Below, in pieces: positions 36,129 through 48,975 of a DNA stretch of 64,000 nt (position 1 is its first letter; each line of letters begins with the position of its first letter). Source of the DNA: Manduca sexta (lineage: Eukaryota; Arthropoda; Insecta; Lepidoptera; Sphingidae); contig NC_051138.1 in assembly GCF_014839805.1 (NCBI RefSeq), positions 7,500,983 to 7,564,982 on the forward strand. Reading direction: 5' to 3'. The position numbers and the translations under genes were made by a program. Under the pieces are notes generated by a model, which saw only the letters and a list, made by a program, of their open reading frames with translations, was not told the origin of the DNA and ran no database searches.

Positions 36129-37200
36129 CTATCCCAAATTATATATATTTAAATCAATAACTCAGTGTAACAACGCTACCAATTAAAAAAACACAATTGC
36201 TTAACTATTTTCTGGTAACATATTTAAATATACACATTTTTCCTAACTCATTACCAAAGGAATTCTTTAACGGTTTAATATTAAAGCCATCACATTATTT
36301 CATAACTTTACGTCACTCCTGTTATAAATCATTATGCAGTAAGAACGATAAAGACAAAACACGCGATGGTTAAAATGTGGTTTATCAGGTATATGAATAA
36401 TGGACTATTTACTCGGCACTCGCTCTAACAGCGGCCTAACTGTGCACCGTCACGGACAAAAAAATCATGTCATTCGCCGGAACTCCGGTGCTTGTCAGTT
36501 GTCAGTCACTATTTATATCATGGAGTTAGAAATTGCTTTAGTAGGCAAACGAGCTATCAGCCTGCCCGCTTCCCCTCTTGGACTATAGTAATGAGCGTTA
36601 TACTGTAGAAGATGAGCACTTTTTAAGGATTATTTTAAGAATGGCATTAGTGACTAGATAGATATTATAATGCGCTAGTTCTTAAAACGGCATGTGGCAG
36701 TAGGTATAGGTAACCGCAAATAAATGAATACGCAAATAAAAATCAAATGTATAAATGAGAAAGTAATTAATTTGGGATGTCTGCCTATCAATGTATATGT
36801 ATTTATTTGGGGTTGACCGAACATAAGTCGACGCTACGGTCTGACCGATATGCGAACGTAAATAACTTTTGGTCCCTGAGCTTCTAATCAATGTAATTTG
36901 TATAAAGGGGATAAATACCATTCATTAAAATCACGAAATTTCCAAAGTTAAAAGTTTAGAATTTAGATAGATGGGTTCCTATTATAACTGATACTAATAA
37001 CGTATTTAATGAAATTTTAGGGTATATTGCGGCTATACTTAATCTTAGAAATTCTGTTCTCAATAGTTATGATTAGAATATACTTAAGTAAATAACTGCC
37101 AGGAAATGACTGTGATTCTTGAGAGTTAAAAATGATGTTACCTAAACTATCTCAGACTGCCTCTCAGTCATATCGCTTGCGCGGTACGACAAAGTGATGT
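36129..37200. other. No gene seen
   Basis: A 62-codon plus frame at 36400-36588 lies in a somewhat GC-richer patch but has no supporting signal. Otherwise AT-rich. Confidence 0.5.
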
Positions 37201-37204
37201 GGGT

Positions 37205-37350
37205 TTTTCTGCTCAGTATGAGCCCGAAGACTGACATATCTACCCGATAGGTTCGCCTTCTACTACATCATGGGATGAAACACAAATGGCGAAGAATGTA
37301 TGCCCTGGTTGCACCATTGCTTACCCCTCCGGAGATGAAGGCGTGATTTG
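37205..37350 (+). mobile_element. SINE tail fragment, opposite orientation
   Basis: Reads CTGCTCAGTATGAGCCCGAA, GATAGGTTCGCC, CATCATGGGATGAAACAC and GGTTGCACCATTGCTTACCC, the complement of the body of the other SINE copies. Together with 22558-22655 it is one of two copies on this strand. Confidence 0.6.
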
Positions 37351-38355
37351 TGTTTGTCCTTTAGAGTATTATACCTCAAAGGAACCCTTATACAATTACT
37401 TTGTTGTCCGTATGTATGTCAAGATCCTTTTTCTCAGGAACGCGTATAGGTATCAAAGTTTATAAAATACTTGAGTATGCGGTCTATTTCAGTTCAGGAA
37501 AATCAAACTTGTAAGTCAACGCGATCAAAGATGTGACCGTTTATGTCGCATATTTTCGAATATTTTGCGATTTTACAAGTAAACCTTTATTGCACTTCCC
37601 ATAGACCATAGACCATATGACAAGAAGCATAATAATTAAGTATGTTGTTAGATTTTTGAGAAAGCTAACCCTTTCCATTCCACCAATACTGAACACAGCT
37701 GAGACCAAAATTATTTTAATACATCAAAAAATCTTTGTAACATTGGAACGTGTAAACAATTTAGATTCCTACACACACGGTTTCAATAAACACAAAACTA
37801 AAGTATAACTAATATTAATCTTAGTCATGATTTATATTGTCTTGACACTCCGTTGTTTAATAAGATAATAATATCTCTTCAAACAATAGGTGTAGGAGGA
37901 AATAGACTCTATTGAGTTACCTGCTAAATGAACTTAATGGGAACGATGCACAGACAAACCTAAATATTTTATTATAATAGGCACATTCACAGACACTGCC
38001 GACTCAATATATAAAATGGAGAAGCATTAAGTCGTATTAAAATCAATTGGGGGTTCTGAGTTGCACATCAGACTACCAAAATAAATAATATACTTTGAAA
38101 ACCAAAGTTTTAAGTGAATTTGTTATTAATATTACTGTCCTTTTTTACATACTTATGTAAACACACTATTTAACCACAGATTTATATAAAGTTCCTATTA
38201 TTACGAACAATATATTTTATATTTCAAGAAAAGTTATACGAAACGCATGAATGAAAACCCACTGTATTCATAACGAAGGAAATTAATGAATAAATCCCTT
38301 CTAGGCTAATTTCGGTCAAGGCGGCCAAACTTAACGGAGATCAATTATACCTAAA

Positions 38356-38407
38356 TATCATATCTCCTGCGTACCCGCAGGAGATATGATAGTGCACAAG
38401 TGCACAA
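38356..38407. repeat. Perfect 16-bp hairpin followed by an 8-bp tandem duplication
   Basis: TATCATATCTCCTGCG at 38356-38371, a 4-nt loop, then its exact complement at 38376-38391. Immediately afterwards GTGCACAA occurs twice in tandem (38392-38407). The tandem copy may be a target-site duplication or replication slippage. Confidence 0.7.
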
Positions 38408-38429
38408 GTCCTACATTTTCATAAACCGA

Positions 38430-38663
38430 TGAGATGACAAACCGACAGGACCAGGAAGAGATCAAACCCGAAACGACGGCTTTACGTGCCTTATGGAACA
38501 CGAGGATATTACATCGCCAACTTCCTGACTCCGAGCTGCATATTAGTCATTTTTATTATGGAAAACCCCAAAAACAGTTATTTTGGCCCGACCCAGGATT
38601 TGAACCCAGGACCACAACATTGTAGTCGTATTCGTACAATTACAACTACGCCACCAAGGAAGT
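38430..38663 (-). mobile_element. tRNA-derived SINE with well-preserved pol III boxes
   Basis: On the minus strand the head reads CTTGGTGGCGTAGTTGTAAT (A box TGGCGTAGTTG) and about 50 nt later CTGGGTTCAAATCCTGGGTC (B box GGTTCAAATCC). The body to the left contains AAACCGACAGGACCAGGAAG and GACGGCTTTACGTGCC, different from the other SINE family here. It is not a tRNA gene: no acceptor-stem pairing is evident, and the SINE body follows. Confidence 0.7.
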
Positions 38664-40190
38664 CAATTCATGGCATTATAAAGACGGTGATGAATTCTAT
38701 TATTTAGTCGTCTGGAACAATGATTTTATTCGTCTCGCCAGACTGTTCCACTTCCAAATTTAAAAAAAAAACAAATATTTTCCTAACATTTGATCTGTAT
38801 TCTGAGACAGGTATAATAAAAAACCAGAAAGTCATATAAGTATACATCATTGTCCCGGTGCGAGGACCAAATTCGTGGTTACGCCGCGAACCATAAATTC
38901 TGTCATTTAACCATAAAGCCGTCGTCGTTTTTGACGTTTTGAATATAACGTCGTTCGGAAATTAAATATGCCAACTTTGCTTGATATGTGAATTGTATGA
39001 AATAGACGCTTTGCAAACTGCGTGTGCTGCAACGGCGCATAATCATATCGCACCTAATTCACATAAGCTAGTGAAAATTATTGTATTCTTTACCGATCCC
39101 GTTATGTCCCTTTTTGTTGAATTTTACTTTTAACTGCACTCATAGTAATTTTTAACATATCTTTGCTACATATTTCATTAAGCCATTTCATACCTATAGT
39201 CTCAGATTCATTCCATTAGAAACGGATTGATTACATTTTAGAGATCAACATCATTATTCAACAACGCGTACCCTGCGGTCGTACCGCATTAACGAATGAT
39301 TACATTAGGAAGTCATATACGTGTATGTAAATTTGCACGATTTCCAATAAACATTAATCAAGCAAATCATATGAGGAGACCACAATTCGTTCCCGGTTCC
39401 AGTGTTGATACTACGCTCCAATACATTTGCATTTGAATACATTCGGGTAAAGAAATCGATTGAAGTCTCATTATTGTTGACAAATCACACACACGCGCGT
39501 CGAGAGTAGATTCACAGTGATATCTTATTTGCGATACGATGTGTATCAACTGCGTGGCTGTGGTCTCAACGGAGATTTTTGGGTGAGACAGAGCGTAAAT
39601 GTATGAGTCTAGTTCATAATATAGAACCGTGTATAATGCATATTTACATGAAACTTGACGTATTTTCATTTGGTTTTAGGAGTTTGATGTTTGAGCGTGG
39701 TGGTTGGGTGTGCTTAATTTTTTTTTATTCAAATAAATGACAAGACGAGTAAACTGCTCGCCTGAAGATAAGCTTCACGTCTGCATTTAGAAAACGTCTT
39801 ATAATGCTGGGGAATTTGTAATCCCAGTAAATTAGCATACAAAATACAAAAAAAATCGTTAAAAAAATATTTATGTTATTTTACCTCGTAATTTAAATAT
39901 AAAATAGCGACATGGTTACATATGAAATATCCTTATCCTTTGTTACAATGTATGAAATAAATTATTAATATACTTCTTAGAAATATTAATGATGTACCGG
40001 CTCAGTATCCATATTTTAAAGCTAAAACACTATCACAGCTGCGCTATATAAGCTCCAAAAGTCATCATAATGGTCGTGTATTCAGGTTTACTGGCCAAAT
40101 AAAAACATCTACAAATTACGCTCAAAATTCCGTAGAGTGAGCAGTCACATGAGTAATTAAAAAGTTGTAACAATAAAATAACTGGTTATA
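38664..40190. other. No gene seen
   Basis: AT-rich. A 100-codon minus frame at 39367-39669 has no splice or family support. Confidence 0.5.
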
Positions 40191-40249
40191 AAGTTGTGTA
40201 CAGTTAGTTTTGTGAAACAATGTAGCACACGTGACCTTATCTGCTATAT

Positions 40250-40460
40250 TTATACCCGCCAATTTGAAGAGTTCGTTTTAACAGCGTCATTTGCGTGCGC
40301 AATGAACAGGGTCATTCGGCGTGTAATTCTAGTGCGCCCTTTCGTCATCACGCGATCGCGTGCCGGTGCCGGACCTCGGTTTTTGTAGAGCCGTCGCACT
40401 ACCCACCGTCGCCTACCTACAGCGCAGCTATCCGCTGCCAACTACCCGTCAAGCAGCCGA
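40250..40460. promoter_or_regulatory. GC-rich block, possible promoter or leader
   Basis: CpG-rich sequence including CATCACGCGATCGCGTGCC (palindromic GCGATCGC) and GTCGCACTACCCACCG. The minus strand contains a donor-like GCTGTAG|GTAGGC and a 63-codon frame without an ATG start. It could be a promoter or 5' exon of a minus-strand gene such as the LRR-Ig receptor, which needs an upstream leader exon. Speculative. Confidence 0.22.
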
Positions 40461-40664
40461 CTTGACCCAAATGGAACTCCGGTTTTCATGTGAATAAGAC
40501 CATTCAACGCAGACAGCTTTTGGAATCGTAAACTAAATTTATATCCCTGGTTATTGATTTCTTTCTTTGCTTTCATTAATAATAATGTTATTCGGGTACC
40601 ATGAGTTCCTTATACAATAAAATATATATTTTTTCTTAAGAATCCTGTCAATGTGACATTGAAT

Positions 40665-40735
40665 TATTTTTGTTTTCAACTGACTTGACAAAACAGTAGG
40701 AGGTTCTCAATTCGACTAAATGTTTTTTTTTTTTA
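40665..40735. repeat. End fragment of the repeat at 26335-26915, inverted
   Basis: GGAGGTTCTCAATTCGACTA is the complement of the right end of the 26335-26915 copy; it is followed by a poly-T run. Confidence 0.45.
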
Positions 40736-41574
40736 TATTTTGTCTGCTTTAAGATTTTATCTTATTACATATAATAACACGCATTAGACCAGTATAGTAG
40801 AGTAAACGATGACTTGGTAACGGCAATTATAAAAATCCATAACATTAGGTACATACTAATAAAGCTAAAGCATTGCTATATTTGTATTTTCTGCGATTGT
40901 TTGTTTTGTTTTCTTTTACTTCTCCAGACAGCCAAATAAGGTCCTTACCCTCCTTGACTGTATATGTCTTTATTTACTTTCTTGATTTTATATTGTAAAT
41001 TCGAAAAAAAAATATTTTTAATGTTTGCTAGAAGTAAACACAGAAACAGCTGGACGGATTTTGATAACATTTGCCATGCCACCAACTGATCATGCCTTTG
41101 ATTATCGTCTAACTAGGCTCTGTACTTTTTATTTTTAGCTCTCATGAGAAATAATGTTTTTTTTTTTAAATAGATGGCGCTGGTATCATTCACGTGCTAA
41201 AAATCGCTACAGTATTTTTGGGACTTTTCAAACAGGAAAAGCTTCTCGCGCGGGCGAAGTCGCTAGCATCGCTTAGTCGGTAGGTGAACCGAATAATCTA
41301 CTTAAGTACCCTTATGTAGGGAATTGTCCAACAGTCAAATGTTCACTCGTTACGATTAATATCATTGTTAGTTAATTTCGCGCAATTATAAACCTTACAC
41401 AATCACTGCTAAATAAAATATAAAAATATGTGGAATATTAAACGACTCAACACACATACATAATACGTTCTTAGCATTAAAATATCGCAGGAACTGCTTG
41501 AGACATATCAACATATGTAAATTATTCCTTACAACAAGAATGCAGCTACGTGGTAATGCCGTACGGTATTTTCA

Positions 41575-41643
41575 GGTCGCACGCATTGACCCCATTTACA
41601 CGGGCTCGTGGCTGAAAATGCCCGACAAGTTTGTATTCAAATA
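41575..41643 (+). CDS. Candidate short terminal exon
   Basis: After GTACGGTATTTTCAG the frame reads VARIDPIYTGSWLKMPDKFV and two more codons before a TAG at 41641. The residue mix is convincing, but the minus strand of the same DNA also has an acceptor followed by an open frame, and the text may belong to a dispersed repeat. Confidence 0.22.
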
Positions 41644-43430
41644 GGTCCTTATACATATTGCAACAAAACACACTTTAAACAAATGTCGCACGCTTTAAAA
41701 ACCCTATCAATCGCCGTTTTTGTTTTGTATTTGTGACACGGAATACATATATATTGTCAATATCAATACATTCACGATCACACCGAAATATTGCTTTCTA
41801 TTTACATATATTTTATACAAAACCTTTGCATTATAAATACAATAAATGTATGTATTCTATCCTTGAATATTTTTGATATTTCGTACTTTCCAAAAATAAT
41901 CAGTAATGTGGGATAAATAAAATTATAATTAAAAAATGAATGGCACAGACTACTACAAATTATATTTTATTATTTGAAAATGTTATATTTCATCTTTAAA
42001 AATAATGCAAAAATCTTACTAATTTTAATATTAGAGGTCAAATGTAATATCTTTACAAGAAACCTCTTTATGCGATCAAAATACGGTTTCTTGATATATT
42101 TATTCAGGGAATAAATATGGCCCAGCTATGTTGTTATAATACCTTCTATCTGCAGTGGATCATTACAGAGTGAGGCTCATTATATTACGTGTTCAAGTCA
42201 CGATGAAAGTCGCGGCGCATCCAATTAGTAAGCCAAATGCAGAAATATGTATGCACTGTGTACACGAACTCTTTATGAAAATATCTTTCTCAAATCCACG
42301 TCGATGGATACGCGAAACTGTAAACTTTTTAATTTAAGAAAATAACAATCTCTCAGAAAATATTGTCGTCGAAAACTTTAGCGCGGCAAGTATTTTGTCA
42401 GGAATCCTTGTTAAAAACTTTCTTCGTATAATGAAAAATCGCTTTGTTTCAAGTACAATATTTTAAATTATGGAATCAATAGACATTGACGCTTTGTCTC
42501 ATGACTTTATAAGGTCGCAAAAATTACTTTAAGCTGTTTAACCGAACAAAGGCAATAAATCAAAATGGATACGCTCTTTAAATAAAATCTTTCAATGTGG
42601 TAGGTAAATGCCGATCTACAGAAAAAGTAAACAAGGAGTATAAAATATTCGGTCGACTGGTATGCTGCCTGCATAGCAATATGGGAATTTTGGATATTGG
42701 CATTTCTAAATTACGATAACTTGAGCCAATGGAACACAAACAAACTTGAAAAAGGGAAACGGTCATAATTGATTCCCATCACGAATCACTTGGCTGACCT
42801 ATTCTAATTAAGACAAACCGATTTAGTTTGCGAGTGCGAAACATCTTCTTTTAATGGATCGTCAATATGGATAGCACACAGAATTGTAATATGAAAAGAT
42901 TAATAAAATAAAATAAGGCATATTATGGATTTGGATAAAGGAAAAATAATCAAAAACGTAACCTAGAATTTTGTAGGGGAAAAAAGTTATGTAGGGCCTG
43001 CAATATTCACAAAAAATTTGAGGAGTTTGTGTAGTTTATAATTTAAACCCATTAATATAACATATTCATTTAAGATATTTCGTATATCCCGATAAAAGTT
43101 ACTATAATGTTATACGAAAAAAAAGCAACATAAGTAGCTGAAAAACCATAAAATTTCGAATCACCTATTCACATTAAGTATAATTTTTTTTCTTTATGTG
43201 AAGCATCTAAGATTCTTTTTTTTGTGAAGTGAAGTTTTTTTGTTAGAAGTGTATAAATTATTTGAAGTTTTGAAGTTTTTCGACTACGTAGTGGTTGACT
43301 ATACAAATACAAGTAGCAATTTCACGCGTCAAAAACGGCATATGTAAGTCTTGTTATAGTTTCCAAGTACGTTCTCACCAGTGTCCACATAATATAAATA
43401 TTGTACTAATTAACACTCGCCGATAATTGC
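41644..43430. other. No gene seen
   Basis: AT-rich. Only short chance frames. Confidence 0.6.
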
Positions 43431-43596
43431 GCCTATCTGAAAGGTTCGGCGATGGACCGTTCACAAAAAAATCGATATTTCCAGAATGTCGTGGAAACTC
43501 AATAAAAGAGCTTTTAATTTTATTTGAGAGTTTCCGATTATTCCAGATCTTTAGAGATTGTGCCACAGACGTCCATGATATGTACACGCGGCCAAG

Positions 43597-43713
43597 TATA
43601 AAAAGGGCGCGCACAACCGCTGCGAGTCAACTTGTTTGCGACGCGATCAAGAGCGATAACTACAAGTGGCTTCCAAGAAAATACTTTGGATTGTGTAACC
43701 GCGTAGTAATTGT
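43597..43713 (+). promoter_or_regulatory. TATA promoter with short first exon and donor
   Basis: TATAAAAAGGGCGCGC at 43597 is a strong TATA box with a GC-rich downstream edge. The expected start lies near GAGTCAACTTG (about 43627). About 85 nt later ATTGT|GTGAGTATT at 43714 is a good 5' splice site. No ATG starts a long frame before it, so the exon would be mostly non-coding. A TTCCAGAA (43479-43486) upstream is a two-unit heat-shock-element-like palindrome. The next exon cannot be located. Confidence 0.4.
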
Positions 43714-44044
43714 GTGAGTATTTGAGTACTAGTAGTTTTAATTCACGTGTGTCTGTTACTGTTTTAACTTGTGTTTTCATGGTAATAAAAGCGTTTTGCA
43801 AGTACAATCCGATTTGTCCTTCTCTATTTAGAGCCCTAGGACGCATATATATAGAAAATTTGTTAGGTAAGAGCTTCCTCGTGCAAGTTGCAACTACCAC
43901 ACATATTTACTTGTCTGTGGACTTGTTAGATAGGGAATGAGGGGAGGGTTCTGGGAATGCTTACGCCACCTAAATCATGTCTCAGATGATAAAGTGTTTG
44001 TGGAGTGTACTTCAACGTCTGACGTTCTATTTTCATTTTCTTAT

Positions 44045-44368
44045 AGATACATTGATGTCCATTCTATAGACACGAACGTCCATATAAACTATTTTTACAA
44101 AATCTGAACTAAAGTGTCGACCAAAACGTCACTTTTATAACCTACTTATTCACTTGTACAACTAATAATTTTAATTATTTTACTAATATTTTTTATTAAA
44201 ATCCTGCTTCACACATAGACTCGAGTTTTTATATCAAGAGCGCCACTCTGTACACAACCACAAGCTGTCAATATTGACCATTCTAGTCAATATAAATGGA
44301 TTGCAGTTCAATGCAGTTGAACACAGCGAATGTTCGGAACGCCAAATCTAGTACGTAATACATATATA
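44045..44368 (-). repeat. Three-copy 330-bp repeat, copy A
   Basis: On the minus strand it reads ATCGATATATATGTATTACG, TTTGGCGTTCCGAACATTCG, GTGGCGCTCTTGATATAAAA and ends with TAGTTTATATGGACGTTCGT GTCTATAGAAT. It aligns end to end with 55632-55968. It lies about 30 bp from foldback copy 2. Confidence 0.75.
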
Positions 44369-44398
44369 TCGATGTATAGATATAATAAAGTCTATGTA

Positions 44399-45634
44399 GT
44401 CCATTGAAAAGTTACATTTGGGGTTGCGTTTTTTAGAGGACGCAATTTTATTTTTTTAAATTATAGGGGGGGTCAGTGTAAAGCTAAAACCAAGTTTGTG
44501 GGGTCGCCACCCTTGTCCCACGGCCGCCATCTTGAAAATAGAGGTTGAAATGGTTTTTACGATGTATCTCTTAAACTATTTATCTGACAAAAATGTATAA
44601 CATTTTTTGTTGCAAATTAAATTCTCTACAACTTTGGTCCAATAACTTTTTGTCGTAGAACTATAAATAAAAAAGTTATAAGCGAAAATGTTAAGAAATT
44701 CAATGTTAAGCAATGCCCATTGCAAAGTCATCAGAACGTGTGTTTATAAGGTTCATAATACTTTTTTTTGTACTCTCATTACGTACAAAACCAACCCGCG
44801 GTTGTCTGCTTGTACGCGAATTACTTGGATCCTGAATCGCTTTGGCACAGATGAAGCAATTGTTCACAAAATCAAAGTCTGGCTCTGGAGCTTCTGAAAC
44901 TGACGATAAACTACTGGAGCTGCTGCTGCGACGAGGAACAACATTATCGGTTCGATTGTTCACGTAATAACAATAATACGCAATATGTACAGTAAGAAAA
45001 AAGTAGTTTTCACTAAAGTTAAAATTGTGTCTAAAATCATTCGAAATCGTCTTCACAATTAAAAACAGAATAAAATACATCCGCACGTACAGAAATATAT
45101 AGCACAACTAAAAGATATAAGTTGAACAACTTCAACACAATATTATCAGCTATTCTTACAATAAGAGAGGTTAGAAATAATAATAATAATAATAGCAGGC
45201 AGATGTTCTTTTGTTCCCTAATGGTTCCTTGGGTATTTGGGTATTAATGAGTGTACAAAAAAAAGTATTATGACCCTTATAAACACACTTTCTGATGACG
45301 TTGCAATGGACATTGCTTAACATTGAATTTCTAAACATTTTCGCTTATAACTTTTTTATTTATAGTTCTACGACAAAAAGTTACTGGACCAAAGTTGTAG
45401 AGAATTTAATTTGCAACAAAAATGCTTATACATTTTTTGTCAGATAAATAGTTTAAGAGATACATCGTAAAACCATTTCAACCCCTATTTTCAAGATGGC
45501 GGCCGTGGGACAAGGGTGGCGACCCCACAAACTTGGTTTTAGCTTTACACTGACCCCCCTACACTTCAAAAAAATAAAATTGCGTCCTCTGAAAACGCAA
45601 GGTAAGGCCTAAAAAATGTAACATTTCAATGGAC
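44399..45634. mobile_element. Foldback transposon, copy 2, right arm shortened
   Basis: Same ends (GTCCATTGAAA) and TA flanks (44397-44398, 45635-45636) as copy 1. The left arm is full length to about 44936 and continues into spacer sequence shared with copy 1 (ACAACATTATCGGTTCGATT). The right arm starts only at about 45253, so its inner part (the CxxC-coding region) is missing and is replaced by unrelated AT-rich sequence with a TAA run at 45178-45195. The arms therefore pair over about 380 bp. Confidence 0.88.
44706..45107 (-). pseudogene. ORF fragment with CxxC motif inside foldback copy 2
   Basis: A 133-codon open frame on the minus strand. The last 80 or so codons are conserved in both foldback copies: a Ser run (RRSSSSSSLSSVSEAPEPDF), CFICAKAIQDP, NESTKKSIMNLIN, then a stop. 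CxxC followed by short basic sequence resembles the start of a zinc-binding domain seen in long hypothetical proteins of insect mobile elements, but the rest of the domain is absent. The first 50 codons are spacer sequence and probably not real. I infer a captured or relict N-terminal piece of a transposon gene, not a host gene. Confidence 0.45.
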
Positions 45635-45636
45635 TA

Positions 45637-48600
45637 ATGATAGTAAGTCATTTCCATCACATTGACATATATCATGAAGTATGTGTACTATTTACTAAAG
45701 AAACAACGAAGATTCGTAGGTACGATTGACTTGCCAATTTTATTGAAAATAAAAGGATGTTAAGTCTCAAGGCATGGCTGCACTAATGCTGAAAAATCAT
45801 CTCGCCTTCATGCAGAATGACTTTCCTGCAATTATCAAGTATTTACTATGCCTCTATTTACCGCATTAAAAAGAAGGAGAATTATTTATTACTTCCAACA
45901 CAACACGATGCTGGTTTCAATGGAAGGAACAAAACAAGATGGAGTTTAATCTATCATCAAAATGCCCTCAGATGCGACTGTCAATTGACTAGCATAATTG
46001 CTTTTATTTCATACTAATACAATTAATAAATGCATTTTAGAAAAAGAGCAAGGTGATAACGATTTAAGCAATGACAAACAAAAATACTGATGGAATTATT
46101 GAGAAAAATAATACTTTAGTTAACTAATTACTAAACATATTTAATAGGTTAAATTGAAAGATTTCACAGAAAATAAAAACCAATATCACGATTTACCGAA
46201 TTGTTATATATTTTGAACCGAGAATGCCCGGTGACCCTCATCTAAAGAAGCCTTATAATCTGTCGACAACATTACTGTCTTATGACAAACACGTGTAATT
46301 TATGTCTTAAATATTACCCTTCTATATATAGCGCAGTACGATCATATTAGGAAACGTTATTTATTGCTTCGTCGCTAAGAATATTGTCGCGTGGAAAGTT
46401 ATCGATGGAGAAAACAGCACCGCATTTTTACTGCGTATTTTTTTGTTTAAACAACAAACAGATCTAGTACAAACGGTCTGATTCATAATCTTAGTAATCT
46501 TCAAATATCAAACTTAGACATTAAAGTATTGTACATTGAAGGCAGTCTATAAAAATTAAAACTCCCATTGGCTTTTATTCTAATGATGAAGAACAAAGTG
46601 ATGTGAAATAATGTTTCTTTAAGTCATATAAGTTATAATATTGCTAGAATAAAATATAGGCTGTGGCTCTAACCGAGCCTCTTCAAACATTGCGAAACAA
46701 CGAACTCTAGGTTAAAATTACAAGTAAAGCCAAGTAAAGAGTTCAAATTAATAAACAAATTGATAATTTACATAGCTTAGCATGATCATACTTAATTATC
46801 ACGTTTATTTACTAGATCGAGTATATTAAATAGAACGACTATACACTCAACGATATATTAAATTCCGTTGGGATGATGTATTTTAATTTTACAGAACAAG
46901 CAAACATTAATTAAAATAAAACATTTCACAGTAATTATACATTGTATATTTTATTAGTAGATATTAAAAATAGCCGAGCACTTTCAATTCTTAGTATAAA
47001 AATTATTGACGTGGGGGAGAACGTAAAGTAGGTGTATTAATTATAATTGATAGAGTTTCAAAAGCAATCTAGTTCAAACAAGTGAATTACATTTACAAAG
47101 TAATTAAAAACAAGTTAATCGCGTAACAAAGTCATTAAACTACTACATGACTCAACTAAAACACAGTTAAAAAGAGCAATAAAACCACAGTAACATTGCA
47201 AGCACTCATCTCAGATCTTTACGGTTCATGGCTGCCGACCTACTCCGCATAGGAATGCATACTTTTAAATCCCGAAAGACAACTGCGAATGAGAGTTCCT
47301 ACCCTACAAAGTAACACTATAGCCTTCTTATAATCCTTTTACATACTCTTCGTATTTTCCTTTCGCGATCGCTTCTGAAACGTGGCTCGAGGATTGATCA
47401 CTGTGTGTCGCAGTTTCTCTCAAGGTAAGGCAACTTTAAGTGTAAATTATTCTCCATTACGTAGATTGATTCACATGTGTTCGTGTTCGACTAACTGCAA
47501 CTACAGTCATCTCGCATACTTCATCACTTTTGGTGTGATAAACACAAAGAGTTCGAATATTATATAGAGCCATCGATATAATATGTACTACGTACTAAAT
47601 TTGGCGTTCCGAGTACTCACTGTTCCACTGTAAAATTGTTTGCTGTTCAATTGAATAAATGGTTATAACATTGACGTTTTGGTTGCTATTTTAGTTCAGA
47701 TTTTCAACAAATAGTTTATATGGACGTTCGTATCTATAGACTATACGTCAATTTATAGAGCTGACATTTAGAAAGTTTGTCATACAAAAATGTTGCACTC
47801 TTTCGATGGTTACTCAATCTACATTGAAATAGTAAAAGACCAATGTAAAATACTTCATATTTTTCCATACTGTGATTTGCACGTTTTTAATGCGAATATT
47901 AGCTGTGTTTTATATATAAAGAGGCTGTGACATCTTATCACACAATAATCCAACGACTCCTTACCAATTGCTAACTTTTAGAGTACAGATGTAGTCCTGA
48001 TGGCAGTCTTTAATTAAATATACTATTAAATGTTTTTAGATGAACATGTGTATATATTATTACACAGTATATTTTCCGAAATGAAGGTAGAGGAAAATTT
48101 TATTTAAAGAAATATGAACGCAACCTCTTTGTTAATGTAATTTATTGTGACTACATAGGTTTCTTCTAAAAACAAAAAACTGTACGCACTGTCTTCTTCC
48201 AAGCTCAACTAACTATTGCAATTTATTATTATATCATTAATGAATCTAAATAATATTAAACATTATTTATATTCATTAAAATTTTACAATTTCAAACAAA
48301 CAATTTCATTTCAGTTTGCAAATAATATCTGAATTGTAATCTGTCGTTCTCGCCATACCTGTTATTGAATTGAATTTTTCAGGTCTAAAATAGGACACCT
48401 TAAACTTATTCCATGTCTTGCATCAAAGTATATCCTCGGATTGAAAAAAAAATAGAATTTACACAATTACGGTTTTTTTTATATTTATACTTATTCCCTT
48501 ACACTTAATAAGGACTTTCTGCTTCTTTGTCTATTTTCTTTTTTTTAAGTTTTCCTTTTCACGAGGCTTACTCTAGCTCTTATGAGTCTATTACTCTTTT

Positions 48601-48975
48601 TATATCCTTTGCTTTATCTTTTGAAAAACATTCAACAAGATCTAATCTTCTATCGTTTTCTTTCTTTTACTCTCTGCGTTACTAAATATGATATATTGTA
48701 ATATTACATCACATTATTTAGTTCACCCATTTTTTACTTGTTTCTAATTCTGACTTCTTTTACACAATTATGTTGCCTTCCTATTGGCTATTGACAGAAG
48801 CGTAAAATTCATATTTCCAACTTCATGTAGTGTTTCTGATTCATTTCGTCAAGAGTTAAAGACAGATTAGTGTTCCCTGAGAGCTTAACTCCATCGCTCA
48901 GCGTCATAGAATGGGAAACCACTGACGATCCTGGCTTACAGAAGTTGCTTTAACGCCCGTGTAAAGGATAGACTA
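45637..48975. other. No supported gene
   Basis: AT-rich except the repeat copy at 47560-47765. Just before it, TTCTCTCAAG|GTAAGGC at 47408 is a consensus donor after a GC-richer 60 nt, and TTATATATAAAGAGGC at 47910 is TATA-like. Neither is tied to a gene. Confidence 0.5.
47560..47765 (+). repeat. Three-copy 330-bp repeat, copy B, internally deleted
   Basis: Carries both ends of the family (ATCGATATAATATGTACTAC, TTTGGCGTTCCG at the left; TTGACGTTTTGGTTGC, TAGTTTATATGGACGTTCGT at the right) but lacks about 120 bp of the middle. Confidence 0.7.

Noticed and set aside
38580..38663. tRNA gene
   Set aside because: A and B boxes are present but they head a SINE body, and no cloverleaf acceptor stem is evident.
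43427..43940. Overlapping frames of 76-120 codons on both strands
   Set aside because: They overlap each other and a promoter-like segment, with no family motif.
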